A DNA stretch of 64,000 bases from an uncultured Blastocatellia bacterium (GTDB lineage: Bacteria; Acidobacteriota; Blastocatellia; Chloracidobacteriales; Chloracidobacteriaceae): assembly GCA_937934745.1 (NCBI GenBank), contig CALGZC010000003.1, forward strand, positions 29,852-93,851. The letters are read 5' to 3'. The notes beneath the pieces are model-generated. The model had not been told where the DNA came from and ran no database searches. It was given only the letters and a program-made list of their open reading frames with translations. Both the position numbers and the translations under genes were made by a program. Positions 28,226 through 38,062 of this stretch are shown here, piece by piece. Within the stretch, counting starts at the first letter, position 1. Each line of letters opens with the position of its first letter.

Positions 28226-29098
28226 ATGTCCACGGTGTTGCGCGACGTCAAAATCACTCTCGACATGATCAAGATTGAGCACACGGTGTTTGCATTACCG
28301 TTTGCCTTTTTGGGGGCCGTGTTGGCGGCGCGCGGACTGCCTAACCTGAGGCAGCTCTTCTGGATCACGGTGGCGATGGTCGGAGCGCGCAGTGCGGCAA
28401 TGGCCTTTAATCGCCTGGTGGATGAACCATACGATGCTGCCAATCCGCGAACGGCAAACCGAGCCCTCCCGGCCGGTTTGGTCAGCCGCCAGTTTGTCGT
28501 AGCGTTCACGGTGGTTTCGGCGGTGCTGTTTCTCCTGGCGGCGGCGATGCTCAACCGGTTGGCGCTGTGGTTGTCGCCGGTCGCCCTCGGGTCGGTACTC
28601 CTGTATTCCTACACCAAACGCTTGACGGCCCTGTCACATATCGTTCTGGGTTGGTGTCTGGCAATGGCGCCGTCCGGTGCCTGGGTTGCCGTGCGGGGTA
28701 CGTTAGACGGGACGGCCGTCCTGCTTTCGCTGTGCGTTTTGCTGTGGACGGCCGGTTTTGACATTCTGTACGCCTGCCAAGACTATGACTTTGACCGCCG
28801 GCACCCAGACTTGCACTCGATTCCTAAGTCACTCGGTGTTGCGCGGGCGCTGGGCGTTGCGCGTGCCCTCCATGCCGCGATGTTTGGGGCTCTCGTCCTA
28901 CTCGTTGTCGTGGCCGGACTCGGCTGGCTGGCGTTGGTGGGGGTTTTGGCCACTGGCGGCTTGCTGATTTACCAGCACCGACTGGTCAGCCCAACCGATC
29001 TATCGCGTTTAGACGCTGCGTTTTTTACGACCAACGCTTTCGTCAGTGTGATCCTGTTTCTGACACTGGGTGCCGACGTGGCATTACTGAGTCGGTAG
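28226..29098 (+). CDS. UbiA-family prenyltransferase (menaquinone/ubiquinone type)
   Basis: 290 residues from ATG 28226. About eight transmembrane helices, with the two Asp-rich sites that bind prenyl diphosphate and magnesium: [15 protein letters not shown] and [23 protein letters not shown] and the first site are close to the UbiA-other group, which includes the prenyltransferase of the futalosine menaquinone route. Whether it prenylates a naphthoate or a benzoate cannot be settled here. A 6-residue repeat [12 protein letters not shown], from an 18-base duplication near 28841-28876, follows the second site. Confidence 0.85.
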   Translation: MSTVLRDVKITLDMIKIEHTVFALPFAFLGAVLAARGLPNLRQLFWITVAMVGARSAAMAFNRLVDEPYDAANPRTANRALPAGLVSRQFVVAFTVVSAVLFLLAAAMLNRLALWLSPVALGSVLLYSYTKRLTALSHIVLGWCLAMAPSGAWVAVRGTLDGTAVLLSLCVLLWTAGFDILYACQDYDFDRRHPDLHSIPKSLGVARALGVARALHAAMFGALVLLVVVAGLGWLALVGVLATGGLLIYQHRLVSPTDLSRLDAAFFTTNAFVSVILFLTLGADVALLSR

Positions 29099-29431
29099 TC
29101 TCCAAGCCGGCTGCTGGCCGGAGAAGGCGCAAACCACCTGCTTAGCCGGAGGTCGGCGATTCTTTGAGTCGCGCCTGAATGCCGCCGGTTTGTTGCCTGT
29201 CATGCGATCGCGCCGAGGTTGCCCATTTGCCTGCAACGATCTGCTCACCGTCCAGGGCAGCTGTCCAACATCAACAGTTTCAAAAACAAAACGTTGACGA
29301 ATGGACGGCGATTAGCAAAGCTACGCCGGCCATCTGTACGTTATGGCACACTATCCGCCAGACGTTCCGGCGGCGGCTAAACGGGGCCGCCTCACCGAGC
29401 GTCGGCAGTGCACTATTGAGCGGAGTCGGTT
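29099..29431. other. Intergenic region before the acyl-CoA ligase genes
   Basis: 333 bases with no gene that I can support. A short GC hairpin (CCGGC/GCCGG, 29107-29121) follows the UbiA stop and TTGACG occurs at 29294-29299 without a matching -10. It probably holds the promoter of the following row. Confidence 0.5.
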
Positions 29432-30664
29432 ATGAATCTCTACGAATACGAAGGCAAATCGCTGCTCAAGAAGTACGGCATCCGTGTCCCGGAGGGGATC
29501 TTCATCAACGCCCCCCAAAACGCCGGCAGCATTGAAGCCTTCGTCGAGGAAGTCGGCGAGGTGGCTGTCAAGGCACAGGTTTTGGCCGGCAAGCGCGCCA
29601 AAGCCGGCGGAATTCGCTTCTGCAAAACGGCCGAGGGGGCGGAATTGGCCGTCGAACTGCTGCTGCACACCACGATCCATGGGTCGGAATCGGTCGGCGT
29701 CCTCGTTGAACAACGGCTCTCGATTGTGGGGGAGTATTACCTTGCCCTGACCTTTGATGGTTGGTATCGCGCACCCGTCGTCATGCTGAGTCAGCAGGGT
29801 GGCGTGGACATTGAGGAGATCAGCCAGAAAAACCCAGAAGCAATCATCATCCGTCCGATTGACTCGATTTTTGGTTTACCGGAGTGGAAAGCGCGTGAGA
29901 TTGCAGCCGAAGCTGGTTTCCGTGAGGAGCGCATGCGGAAGATGGCCGACCTGATGGTCCGCGCTTACCGCTGTTTTCGCGAAAATGACATCCGGTTGCT
30001 TGAAATTAATCCCGTCATCGAGACGCCCAAGATGAACTTTTTTGCCGCCGATGCGGTCATCATCCTCGACGACGACGCCATGACGCGCCACCGTGACTTC
30101 AACTACCCGCCACGCGGTGGGCTGGGACGGCCGCTGACCCAGCGCGAACTTCAGGCTAAACTCATTGACCAGAACGACTACCGGGGCGTCGCAGGCAAGT
30201 ACATCGAACTCGACGGCGACATTGCCATGATGAGCGCTGGCGGTGGCGGCTCGATCACCAACATGGACGCGCTGATCAGCTATGGCGGCCACCCGGCCAA
30301 TTACACCGAGTACGGTGGCAACCCGCCGGCCGAGAAGGTTGAGAAACTCACGCGGGTTGTCCTATCCAAGCCGGGCCTCACGGCCTGCTGGCACGTCGGC
30401 GCCGTCGCCAACAACACCCGCGTAGACATCACCATGGAGGGGTTCATCGCCGGACTCCGCGCCATTCGACCGCCTTTCCCGATTGTCGTCCGGCGCGGCG
30501 GCCCTGGTTGGGAAGAAGCACGTGCGGCATTGGAGCGGGCGCGGGAAGAACTCCACTTGGACATGACGATTTTTGGACCTGAAATGCCGATGACGGAAAG
30601 TGCCAAGGTGGTGATCCAGAAAAGTGAGGAGTACAAAAACAAACTGCGTACGTTGAATTGCTAG
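29432..30664 (+). CDS. sucC: Succinyl-CoA ligase beta-like ATP-grasp subunit (atypical)
   Basis: 410 residues. The N-terminal ATP-grasp starts MNLYEYEGKSLLKKYGI and has AVKAQVLAGKRAKAGGI, GGVDIEEISQKNPE and LLEINPVIET, as in SucC. The C-terminal CoA-ligase half replaces the usual NGAGLAMATMD by SAGGGGSITNMDALISYGG and the GGGA loop by TEYGGNPPAEKV, and its last strands differ from E. coli SucC. It forms an alpha2beta2-type enzyme with the next gene and could act on succinate or another acyl group. The two genes are 38 bases apart. Confidence 0.85.
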   Translation: MNLYEYEGKSLLKKYGIRVPEGIFINAPQNAGSIEAFVEEVGEVAVKAQVLAGKRAKAGGIRFCKTAEGAELAVELLLHTTIHGSESVGVLVEQRLSIVGEYYLALTFDGWYRAPVVMLSQQGGVDIEEISQKNPEAIIIRPIDSIFGLPEWKAREIAAEAGFREERMRKMADLMVRAYRCFRENDIRLLEINPVIETPKMNFFAADAVIILDDDAMTRHRDFNYPPRGGLGRPLTQRELQAKLIDQNDYRGVAGKYIELDGDIAMMSAGGGGSITNMDALISYGGHPANYTEYGGNPPAEKVEKLTRVVLSKPGLTACWHVGAVANNTRVDITMEGFIAGLRAIRPPFPIVVRRGGPGWEEARAALERAREELHLDMTIFGPEMPMTESAKVVIQKSEEYKNKLRTLNC

Positions 30665-30702
30665 CGCACACCGGCAGATACGAGTGAAATGAGGCAGTGT
30701 TT

Positions 30703-31617
30703 ATGGGCATTCTAGTTGATGAAAACACGCACGTTGTCGTTCAGGGGATTACCGGGCGGGAAGGCTCGTTTGTCACACGGGAAATGCTGCGCTACGGCAC
30801 GCAGGTCCTGGCCGGTGTGACACCCGGCAAGGGTGGAGAGAAAGTTCACGGTGTACCGGTGTACGACACACTCAAGCAGGCTTTGACAGAGCACCCCACG
30901 ATCAATACTTCACTGGTGTACGTCCCACCGTTATCCGCAAAGGATGCGGCAATCGAGGCAATCAGCAACGGCATCCGGTTGGTCAACATTATTACGGAGC
31001 GCGTACCTATCCACGACACCGCCGATCTGTACTCCTACGCACTCAGCAAAGGAACGCGCGTTGTCGGCCCGACTTCGGTCGGCATTTTGACGCCCGGTAA
31101 GTGCAAGCTCGGTCCTATCGGCGGAACAAACCCGGACTTCCAGTTCAAGCCCGGAAGGGTCGGGATCGTCAGCAAATCCGGCTCAATGACAAGTGAGACG
31201 GCCTGGGTGCTCTGCCAGGCAGGGTTCGGGATTAGTACTGCCCTCAGTGTGGGCGGCGATGTCATTGCCTGTTCAACCTTTGCCGATATTCTCCCCCTGT
31301 TCGAGGCCGACCCGGAAACCGACGCCGTTGTGCTCTTCGGTGAACCGGGTGGCGTTTACGAAGAGCAGGCGGCCCAGTTGGTCAGAGAAGGCGGCTTTAC
31401 GAAGCCACTCATTGCCTTCATTGCAGGCAAGTTCGCCGACATGATGCCATCTGGGATCACGTTCGGTCATGCCGGTGCCATTATGGAGCGCGGTTTGGGG
31501 AGTCCTCGTCAGAAGGTTGAGGCGTTGCGCGCAGCCGGCGTCCTTGTTGCAGATGTTCACCATGAGATTGCTACACTGGTCGCCGAAGCACTAGGGCGGC
31601 ACGCAGCGACGGTGTAG
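30703..31617 (+). CDS. sucD: Succinyl-CoA ligase alpha-like subunit
   Basis: 304 residues from ATG 30703 with GAGG eight bases upstream; GTG 30697 is an alternative. CoA-binding Rossmann motif VVVQGITGREGSFVTREML, PGKGGEKVHGVPVYD, PVGILTPGKCKLGPIGG-like segment, VGIVSKSGSMTSE, and the catalytic His in TFGHAGAIMERGLGS, which is phosphorylated during catalysis. It pairs with the beta-like subunit upstream. Substrate-level phosphorylation or acyl-CoA activation is the role. Confidence 0.9.
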   Translation: MGILVDENTHVVVQGITGREGSFVTREMLRYGTQVLAGVTPGKGGEKVHGVPVYDTLKQALTEHPTINTSLVYVPPLSAKDAAIEAISNGIRLVNIITERVPIHDTADLYSYALSKGTRVVGPTSVGILTPGKCKLGPIGGTNPDFQFKPGRVGIVSKSGSMTSETAWVLCQAGFGISTALSVGGDVIACSTFADILPLFEADPETDAVVLFGEPGGVYEEQAAQLVREGGFTKPLIAFIAGKFADMMPSGITFGHAGAIMERGLGSPRQKVEALRAAGVLVADVHHEIATLVAEALGRHAATV

Positions 31618-31676
31618 GAGGATCGAAGCAGCCGAGTGGGCAGCGGAGCCGTCAAGGCGTGGTTTGTGAGGGATAG

Positions 31677-31706
31677 TTGCCAGTGATTGAAACGCCGTGT
31701 TATACC
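31677..31706 (+). promoter_or_regulatory. Candidate promoter for etfBA
   Basis: TTGCCA (31677-31682) and TATACC (31701-31706) separated by 18 bases, with a start site expected near 31713, about 60 bases before the GTG of etfB. Confidence 0.4.
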
Positions 31707-31773
31707 TGCATTTTTCCACGCAGCTGCTGTTCCCCAACCGCCGCTGGTTGTCATTCCTGTTGGAGGCTTTCCT

Positions 31774-32559
31774 GTGAAAATTGCGGTTTGCATCAAGGCC
31801 GTACCAGAAACAGATACGCGCATCAGAATCGCGGCGGACGGCCGTTCCATTGACCGGACAGACGTTAAATTCATTATCAGCCCTTATGATGAATTCGCCC
31901 TGGAAGAGGCTGTGCGCCTCAAAGAAGCGAAGGGGGGACAGGTTGTGGCCGTGTCACTCGGCGGTGACGAAGTGCCCAATCTGCTGCGCGAGGCGCTAGC
32001 GCGTGGCGCGGATGAGGCGCTGCATATTTCAGGTGACGGCGTTGCCGTTGATGACCCGCTGTGCGTCGGCAAGACGCTGGCGGCCGCCCTTAAGACGCTC
32101 ACACCAGACATTGTCTTTTTTGGCAAACACGGCGTCGGCGGCGACAACCAGCAGGTCCACGCCATAGTGGCAGAGAAGTTAGGGTGGCCGCAGGTCACGG
32201 TTGTCACAAAGCTCGAAATCGGTGACGGGCGGTTGCGCGCCGAGCGTGAGATTGAAGGGGGCATCGAAGTTGTCGAGACGCCGTTGCCGGCCGTCATCGG
32301 AGCGCAAAAGGGTCTCAACGAACCACGGTATCCAAAACTGCAAAGCATCATGCAGGCGAAGAAAAAGCCGCTGGTAATCAAGACCTTTGCCGATTTTGGG
32401 CTGACGGCGGCCGAAGTCGGTCCAGAAGCTGCCGGGCTGATGATTACGGCGCTGCGTTTGCCCCCGCCACGTCAGGCGGGGCGCAAAATTACCGGCGACC
32501 CTGCCCAACAGGTAGGTGAACTCATGGCGGCTCTACAAAATGAGGTCAAGGTTATCTAG
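31774..32559 (+). CDS. etfB: Electron transfer flavoprotein subunit beta
   Basis: 261 residues from GTG 31774, which has GGAGG seven bases upstream. The beginning MKIAVCIKAVPETD and the segments ISPYDEFALEEAVRLKE, FFGKHGVGGDNQQV, and ETPLPAVIGAQKGLNEPRYP are hallmark EtfB. With EtfA it carries electrons from acyl-CoA dehydrogenases to the quinone pool. The absence of an obvious bifurcating NADH-type sequence suggests the ordinary class, but I cannot be sure. etfA follows 75 bases later. Confidence 0.95.
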   Translation: MKIAVCIKAVPETDTRIRIAADGRSIDRTDVKFIISPYDEFALEEAVRLKEAKGGQVVAVSLGGDEVPNLLREALARGADEALHISGDGVAVDDPLCVGKTLAAALKTLTPDIVFFGKHGVGGDNQQVHAIVAEKLGWPQVTVVTKLEIGDGRLRAEREIEGGIEVVETPLPAVIGAQKGLNEPRYPKLQSIMQAKKKPLVIKTFADFGLTAAEVGPEAAGLMITALRLPPPRQAGRKITGDPAQQVGELMAALQNEVKVI

Positions 32560-32634
32560 GGTGGCACAACAATCAACGGACGACCGGTTGTTGCCTTCAC
32601 GGACGGGAGCCTTTTCTGAGGAGATCGGCATCGT

Positions 32635-33618
32635 ATGACGAGTGGTGTCTTGGTGTTTGCGGAGCAACGCGATGGTGTTTTCAAGAAAGCTACCTATGAG
32701 GCGTTGTCAGAAGGACGGCGGGTGGCAGTCAAGTTAGGGCAACCGATGTCCGCCGTTGTCATCGGTGCCAATATCGGCCATCTGGCCAATGAGGCGGCCC
32801 ATTATGGCGCTGACACAGTGTACCTGGCCGACACGGCACCGTTGGCAAAGTATTCGACGGACGGCTACACCAAGGTTCTGGTCGAGGCGATTCAGGCCGC
32901 GCAGCCTTCTGTCGTGCTGGCCCCGGCGACGGCCATGGGGAAGGACTTACTACCACGTGTGACGGCACGGCTCGACGTCGGCCTGGCTTCAGATGTGACG
33001 GAAACACACGTGGCAGATGGTGGATTCAGCGTTGTGCGTCCGGTTTACGCGGGCAAAGCCTATGCGACAGTTGCGTTTCGCCGCTCACCGGCAGTCGCGA
33101 CGCTGCGTCCGAATGTGTTCCCGGCTGCGGCGCCGGACACCGGCCATACGGCCGAGATCATCCCAATCGGCGCCACTATTGTGGATGCCATACAGGCTAA
33201 AGTCACCGATATTCTGGCCGCGGCCAGAGGCAAGATTGAGCTGACCGAGGCGAGCATCGTCGTTTCCGGTGGACGTGGCATCAAGGGGCCGGAAAACTAC
33301 TATCTGATTCAGGAGTTGGCCGATGCCCTCGGCGGGGCGGCCGGCGCATCGCGCGCCGTAGTGGATGCCGGTTGGGTCGATCACTCGCACCAAGTCGGGC
33401 AGACTGGCAAAACCGTCAGCCCAACGCTTTACATCGCCTGTGGCATCTCCGGTGCGATTCAGCACTTGGCCGGCATGTCGTCTTCCAAGTTTATCGTGGC
33501 AATTAACAAAGACCCAGAAGCACCGATTTTCAAGATTGCCGACTATGGCATTGTCGGTGACCTGTTTGAGGTCGTGCCACGCCTCACGGCAGAGGTCAAG
33601 CAGATGCGCCAGACTTAG
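32635..33618 (+). CDS. etfA: Electron transfer flavoprotein subunit alpha
   Basis: 327 residues. The C-terminal FAD-binding half has the highly conserved VVSGGRGIKGPENYYLI, GASRAVVDAGWVDHSHQVGQTGKTVSPTLY (split here), ACGISGAIQHLAGM and IVAINKDPEAPIFKIADYGIVGD, all ordinary EtfA. It pairs with EtfB directly upstream. No etf-quinone oxidoreductase or acyl-CoA dehydrogenase is in the window. Confidence 0.96.
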   Translation: MTSGVLVFAEQRDGVFKKATYEALSEGRRVAVKLGQPMSAVVIGANIGHLANEAAHYGADTVYLADTAPLAKYSTDGYTKVLVEAIQAAQPSVVLAPATAMGKDLLPRVTARLDVGLASDVTETHVADGGFSVVRPVYAGKAYATVAFRRSPAVATLRPNVFPAAAPDTGHTAEIIPIGATIVDAIQAKVTDILAAARGKIELTEASIVVSGGRGIKGPENYYLIQELADALGGAAGASRAVVDAGWVDHSHQVGQTGKTVSPTLYIACGISGAIQHLAGMSSSKFIVAINKDPEAPIFKIADYGIVGDLFEVVPRLTAEVKQMRQT

Positions 33619-33663
33619 CCACTCCGGCGCAGCGACGACACATATTGTACGAGGCGATAAGTC

Positions 33664-34584
33664 ATGATTTGTCCAAATTGCGGGGCGCAAAATCGTGACG
33701 ACGCAAAGTTCTGTAAATCCTGCGGTACCCCACTGAGGACGCTCGCACCCGGCGCGAAAAACAGTCTAGCGACAGTGGCCGGCGGTTCTTCTACGGAGGC
33801 CACGATGGTCATTGGGCTTGAGGCTGTATTTCTTTCGGGGCTGCGCAAGGGGGAGCGCGTCACCATCACCACGTTTCCGGCGACCATCGGTCGCGATCCG
33901 AACAGCGTCCTGCCCTTGGCACTCCAAGACCAACTTGCCTCAACGCGCCATGCACAAATTCTGCGTGAAGGTGACGGCTACCTCCTGCGGGACGTAGGCA
34001 GCAGCAACGGCACCTACCACAACGGACATCGCATCAAAGAAGTCTGGCTCAAGCACGCGGATGTTATTGAGTTCGGTGTTGGCGGGCCGCAGGTGCGCTT
34101 TGATTTTATCCGTCAGTCACCAACCCCACACAAGGCGGTTGACCCCTGTGAGGTGGCAACATTACCGCCGATTCCGGCGGTTTCTGCCGGCACTCAGGAG
34201 CCGGGCCTATCGCCAACAGTCGGGCACGACATTGTCCCGCCCAGCCCTACATCGGCGGTGAGGCCAGGCGCCATGACGGTCGTTGAAGATCAGTCTTCGG
34301 CGCGACCGGCTGAAGCCCCACCGCCACCGCCGCCACCACCGCCGCCCTTCCCTGCGGCGGGGCCTCCCTCGCCCTTTGCCGGTACAACGACTGTCCAGGA
34401 AGACCCGCATCACCTACCTGAGAAAGCTTATCCGGCAGACTACCAAGCTCCGTCTGGTCTGCCGCCGGCAGACGGAGACCGCAAGTCAAACCTTGTTCTT
34501 CTGATCGTGATCGGTGGGGTTGCAGTCATCCTGGTCGTGGTGGTTGTCGCGGTCGTGGCCTATTTTCTCTTTTCCTCGAAATGA
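33664..34584 (+). CDS. Zinc-ribbon/FHA domain membrane protein
   Basis: 306 residues. N-terminal double-CxxC ribbon (CPNCGAQN, then FCKSCGTPL), then an FHA domain at about 52-140 with GRDPNS, RHAQI and SSNGTYHNG, which bind phosphothreonine. A long Pro-rich linker (with a run of ten prolines) precedes a C-terminal transmembrane helix (LVLLIVIGGVAVILVVVVV) ending in a short lysine tail. The FHA and ribbon would face the cytoplasm. Its stop overlaps the next start (ATGA), so it is coupled to the glycosyltransferase. Confidence 0.88.
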   Translation: MICPNCGAQNRDDAKFCKSCGTPLRTLAPGAKNSLATVAGGSSTEATMVIGLEAVFLSGLRKGERVTITTFPATIGRDPNSVLPLALQDQLASTRHAQILREGDGYLLRDVGSSNGTYHNGHRIKEVWLKHADVIEFGVGGPQVRFDFIRQSPTPHKAVDPCEVATLPPIPAVSAGTQEPGLSPTVGHDIVPPSPTSAVRPGAMTVVEDQSSARPAEAPPPPPPPPPPFPAAGPPSPFAGTTTVQEDPHHLPEKAYPADYQAPSGLPPADGDRKSNLVLLIVIGGVAVILVVVVVAVVAYFLFSSK

Positions 34585-35801
34585 AAGGGCGAGCCATTCT
34601 CTGCTTCGGCGGAGAAGACTGGTGGTATCACCACCCACATGCCAACAACCACCTGATGAAGCGTTTCGTACGCGATAACCAAGTCGTTTTTGTCAACTCG
34701 ATCTCGATGGGGCTACCCGGCTTTGGAAGCCCTGAACTGTTGCCGAAAATCCGCCGCAAACTGCGCAGTTACGCCAAATACTTGCGTCGGACCCCAGAGG
34801 GCATTTGGGTTGTGACGCCCATTCTCTCACCCTTTTTTGCCCATCCTGTCTGGCGGCGCATCAACCGGTGGCTTCTGGTCGGTCAGCTACGGCTCCTACT
34901 GCGCTGGCTACGCATTGAAAACCCGATTTTGTGGATTGCCATCCCGACGGCCCGCGATATGGTGGGGCAGTTCAACGAATCCCTGGTTGCATATCACGTA
35001 TCGGACAAATATGATGCCAACATGGTAGATACCGGTGGGCATGTCGCTCTTATCCGCCGCCTGCACGAGGAGCTGATCGAAGCGGCCGATATTGTCTTTT
35101 ACCACGGATGGAAGCTGTTGGCCGATGCCCAGCAAGGCCGTGAAAAATCTGTCCTCCTAGAGCAAGCCGTTGATTTTGAGCATTTTGCATCTGCCCGCCA
35201 CAAAACTTGGAACTGTCCCCTGCCGTTAGCTCCCATCAAGCGTCTCGGAAAGCCTATCCTGGGTTTTTTCGGCGCCATCGAGCGCTGGCAAATTGATCAG
35301 GCGCTGATTGAATACGTCTGCGACCGCCGTCCAGAGTGGCAGTTTGTTTTCATCGGCAACAAGACCGCTCCTTTACAGATCGAGTCGCGTCCGAACGTCC
35401 ACTTTATTCCGGCGCAACCCTATGCCGATCTTCCGGCTTTTGCTGCGCACTTCGACGTTTGCATTGTGCCCAAAGATGCAACGCACGACATTGTCAAGTA
35501 CACTAGCGCAACCAAAGTGCGGGAGTATCTTGCGACCGGCAAACCGGTTGTCATCGTCCCCATTCCAGAATTCGAGCCAATGGCGGATGTCATCCGCATT
35601 GCTCGAACGCCAGATGATTTTATCTGGCACGTCGAAGAGTGCTTGACGAAAGACACTGAAACAGATGCCGATCGCCGTCAGATGGCTGTGCGCGATAAAA
35701 CCTGGGACGCCCGCTTTGCCGAGGTTGCGGCGCTCCTCGAACAACAGCTTACCCGGCCGCGCCGTCAAGCCGTCCCTCTCCCGACGGATGGGATACGGTA
35801 G
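34581..35801 (+). CDS. GT-B glycosyltransferase
   Basis: 406 residues. It opens with a Rossmann-like ILCFGGEDWWYHHPHANNH and has the C-terminal half of GT4-like enzymes: GFFGAIERWQIDQALIEY, VHFIPAQPYADLPAFAAHFDVCIVP, VKYTSATKVREYLATGKPVV and the ELMAxGKP-like loop with Glu. It most resembles the TuaH/WfgS-like glycosyltransferases that act in surface-polysaccharide synthesis. Acceptor and sugar unknown. It is translationally coupled to the FHA protein, which suggests phospho-regulated envelope synthesis, though this is inference. Confidence 0.8.
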   Translation: MKGRAILCFGGEDWWYHHPHANNHLMKRFVRDNQVVFVNSISMGLPGFGSPELLPKIRRKLRSYAKYLRRTPEGIWVVTPILSPFFAHPVWRRINRWLLVGQLRLLLRWLRIENPILWIAIPTARDMVGQFNESLVAYHVSDKYDANMVDTGGHVALIRRLHEELIEAADIVFYHGWKLLADAQQGREKSVLLEQAVDFEHFASARHKTWNCPLPLAPIKRLGKPILGFFGAIERWQIDQALIEYVCDRRPEWQFVFIGNKTAPLQIESRPNVHFIPAQPYADLPAFAAHFDVCIVPKDATHDIVKYTSATKVREYLATGKPVVIVPIPEFEPMADVIRIARTPDDFIWHVEECLTKDTETDADRRQMAVRDKTWDARFAEVAALLEQQLTRPRRQAVPLPTDGIR

Positions 35802-35916
35802 TTCGGGTTTACGCTTTCCACGGACAACTGTACGATACAACACAGTCAGCCCCACCAAGGCGCTTCGGCGGACCTTTTTTCTTATCCTCTCGAATCTCCT
35901 CGACAAAAGAGGTAAT

Positions 35917-35946
35917 TCGACAACAGGCATTGGAATTTCATAAAAT
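35917..35946 (+). promoter_or_regulatory. Promoter for the sigma factor gene
   Basis: TCGACA (35917-35922) and TAAAAT (35941-35946), spaced by 18 bases, each matching five of six consensus positions. Start near 35953, about 100 bases before ATG 36055. Confidence 0.5.
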
Positions 35947-36054
35947 CGCCGTACCCGACACATGCGTGTTACCGGCTAAGTGGATTCAGGTCACTGCTAA
36001 TTAATCCTGGTGCGATGTCTTCCCAAGTCGTACTTTTCGGGAGATGGAACATCC

Positions 36055-37578
36055 ATGAGCTACAGTGCGATGCGATATGAGCTTGATGCAAGCGAAGAAA
36101 CCTTCACCACCGAAGAAGATTGCTTGACACCGGACACAGCAGACGACGAGGCGAGCGATACGATTTCGGTTTATCTCAAGTCGCTGTCTCACACAAAGTT
36201 ATTGACGCGACAGGAAGAAACCATGGTGGCGCGGGAAATGGAGCGTCACGAGCGCCGTGCAGCGCGCTTGTTGTCGCGGGCGCTCCCGGTTGCTGCGTAT
36301 GTGGTTCAGCTTGCCAAGAGCTTGCAGTCTGAAGGCTTACGGCTATCTGACCTGCTGGTTGTCTCACGCGGCGAAGAAGATTCCGAGGTCGAGCGCTGTG
36401 AAGCGCCGATCAAGCCCGACATGGATGAACGGCAAGAGCGGGCGCTCTGTGAGAAGTTTGCCGCCATTGAAGCCGCGCATGCCGGTATCCGTGCCATGGT
36501 CGCGCAACCGGGCTACAAGCATACCAACCGCAACTTCGATGTTCACCGGCTCAGGGTTCAGATCGGACGCATTTTGTACAAACTGCCCTTCAACAAGACC
36601 ATCCGGCGGCGCATTGAAATTGCATGGGGGAATGTTGTGGACGAAGCCCTCAGCCTTAAAGCAGAGCGAGCGCGGCTGGAATACCGGCTCAAAGACCCGA
36701 CCCTCGATGCGGCGGCAACGCGACTCCTCAAACATCAACTCAAGGCGGTGCGCACCCGAATCCGCGCCCTGGAGTGTGATAATGCGCTCCCGCTCGACGC
36801 CATCATTGCCAACTGGAAGCACTTTGCCGAAATCAAGCAAAAGGCCGAGCATTATAAGCTCCGCATGATTGAATCCAATCTCAAACTCGTCGTGTTCATT
36901 GGGCGGGACTTTATGGGGCGTGGTCTCGCCATGGAAGACATCATTCAGGAAGGGAACATCGGGCTGATTCGGGCAGTCGAAAAGTTTGACTGGCGGCGCG
37001 GGATCAAGTTTTCGACATACGCCGTGTGGTGGATCAAACAGGCCATTCAACTGGCAATTGCCAACCAGTCGCGCACCATTCGCCTGCCGACATATATGGT
37101 GGACCGGGTGAACCGTGTCCGACGTGTCCTGCGTCAAATGACGACGAACGGGGATGAAGAGCCGACGCCCGAAGAGATTGCGCCGCTGGTCGGCTTGACA
37201 CCGGACGACGTACGCCAGGTACTCAACGTGGTGACGGAGCCTGTTTCACTGGAAACCCCAACAGCAGATGATGACGGTGAACACTCACTCGGAGACCTAC
37301 TGCCGGACCACAACACACAGGACCCCTTGCGTGAGTCCATAACGGCCGAAATGGCACAGAACTTACGGGAGGCGCTGAGCCGCTTGTCGGCACGGGAATC
37401 AGAAGTTCTGATGCTTCGGTTTGGACTTATGCCGGACGGACGTGAGTGGACGCTGGAAGAAATCGGTGCACGCTTCCAACTCACACGGGAACGGATTCGG
37501 CAGATTGAAATGCGCGCCCTGGCCAAGTTGAGCCATCCGAGCCGCAGCCGCAAGTTGCGCGATGCCCTTCACCTGTAG
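36055..37578 (+). CDS. rpoD: Primary-type RNA polymerase sigma-70 factor
   Basis: 507 residues from ATG 36055 with GGGAG upstream. There is no region 1.1. Region 1.2 (DTISVYLKSLSHTKLLTRQEE) is followed by a long nonconserved insert of about 190 residues, then region 2 (MIESNLKLVV, IIQEGNIGLIRAVEKFDW, GIKFSTYAVWWIKQAI, TIRLP), region 3 and region 4 with LTRERIRQIEMRALAKL. The lack of 1.1 fits either the vegetative factor of this lineage or a group 2 paralogue; without the rest of the genome I cannot tell. A MazG-like gene follows 26 bases later. Confidence 0.9.
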   Translation: MSYSAMRYELDASEETFTTEEDCLTPDTADDEASDTISVYLKSLSHTKLLTRQEETMVAREMERHERRAARLLSRALPVAAYVVQLAKSLQSEGLRLSDLLVVSRGEEDSEVERCEAPIKPDMDERQERALCEKFAAIEAAHAGIRAMVAQPGYKHTNRNFDVHRLRVQIGRILYKLPFNKTIRRRIEIAWGNVVDEALSLKAERARLEYRLKDPTLDAAATRLLKHQLKAVRTRIRALECDNALPLDAIIANWKHFAEIKQKAEHYKLRMIESNLKLVVFIGRDFMGRGLAMEDIIQEGNIGLIRAVEKFDWRRGIKFSTYAVWWIKQAIQLAIANQSRTIRLPTYMVDRVNRVRRVLRQMTTNGDEEPTPEEIAPLVGLTPDDVRQVLNVVTEPVSLETPTADDDGEHSLGDLLPDHNTQDPLRESITAEMAQNLREALSRLSARESEVLMLRFGLMPDGREWTLEEIGARFQLTRERIRQIEMRALAKLSHPSRSRKLRDALHL

Positions 37579-37604
37579 CGCAAGCCCCCACGCTGAACGA
37601 CGTC

Positions 37605-37937
37605 ATGCTGACACTTGACGAGTACCAGCAAGCCGCTGCGCGCACTGCCACGTACCCCAACCGTGGGAATAACCTGATCTATCCGGTGTTAGGGTTGGCC
37701 AGTGAGGCCGGCGAAGTGGCGGGCAAGTTGAAAAAAGTCATTCGTGATGCCAACGGGCAACTTTCCCCAGAACAACGCGAGCGCCTCCTGGCAGAAGTTG
37801 GCGATGTACTGTGGTATGTCGCGGCAGTGTGTACAGAACTCAATACCTCGCTGGAAGCGGTCGCCCATGCCAACTTGGCAAAGTTGGCCTCACGCGCCAC
37901 ACGCCAGGTCATCGGCGGCGATGGAGACACACGCTGA
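37605..37937 (+). CDS. MazG-like nucleotide pyrophosphohydrolase
   Basis: 110 residues. Motifs of the all-alpha NTP pyrophosphatase superfamily: LASEAGEVAGKLKK with the first Glu pair, and LLAEVGDVLWYVAAV with the second Glu and Asp, which bind magnesium. It is a single-domain MazG-type protein that hydrolyses noncanonical or excess NTPs, or a phage-like orphan; the substrate is not set. It follows the sigma factor at 26 bases in the same direction. Confidence 0.88.
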   Translation: MLTLDEYQQAAARTATYPNRGNNLIYPVLGLASEAGEVAGKLKKVIRDANGQLSPEQRERLLAEVGDVLWYVAAVCTELNTSLEAVAHANLAKLASRATRQVIGGDGDTR

Positions 37938-38062
37938 ACAGGACCAGAGCTGCCACCAACCAGGTCCGCCAAGGCAGGCAACCAACAGCCAAGCGTCGCC
38001 GGCGTGCGCCAAACCGCTGCTGCTGAGTCGCAGCACCTTCTTTCCCTGAGGTTTTCCATGAG

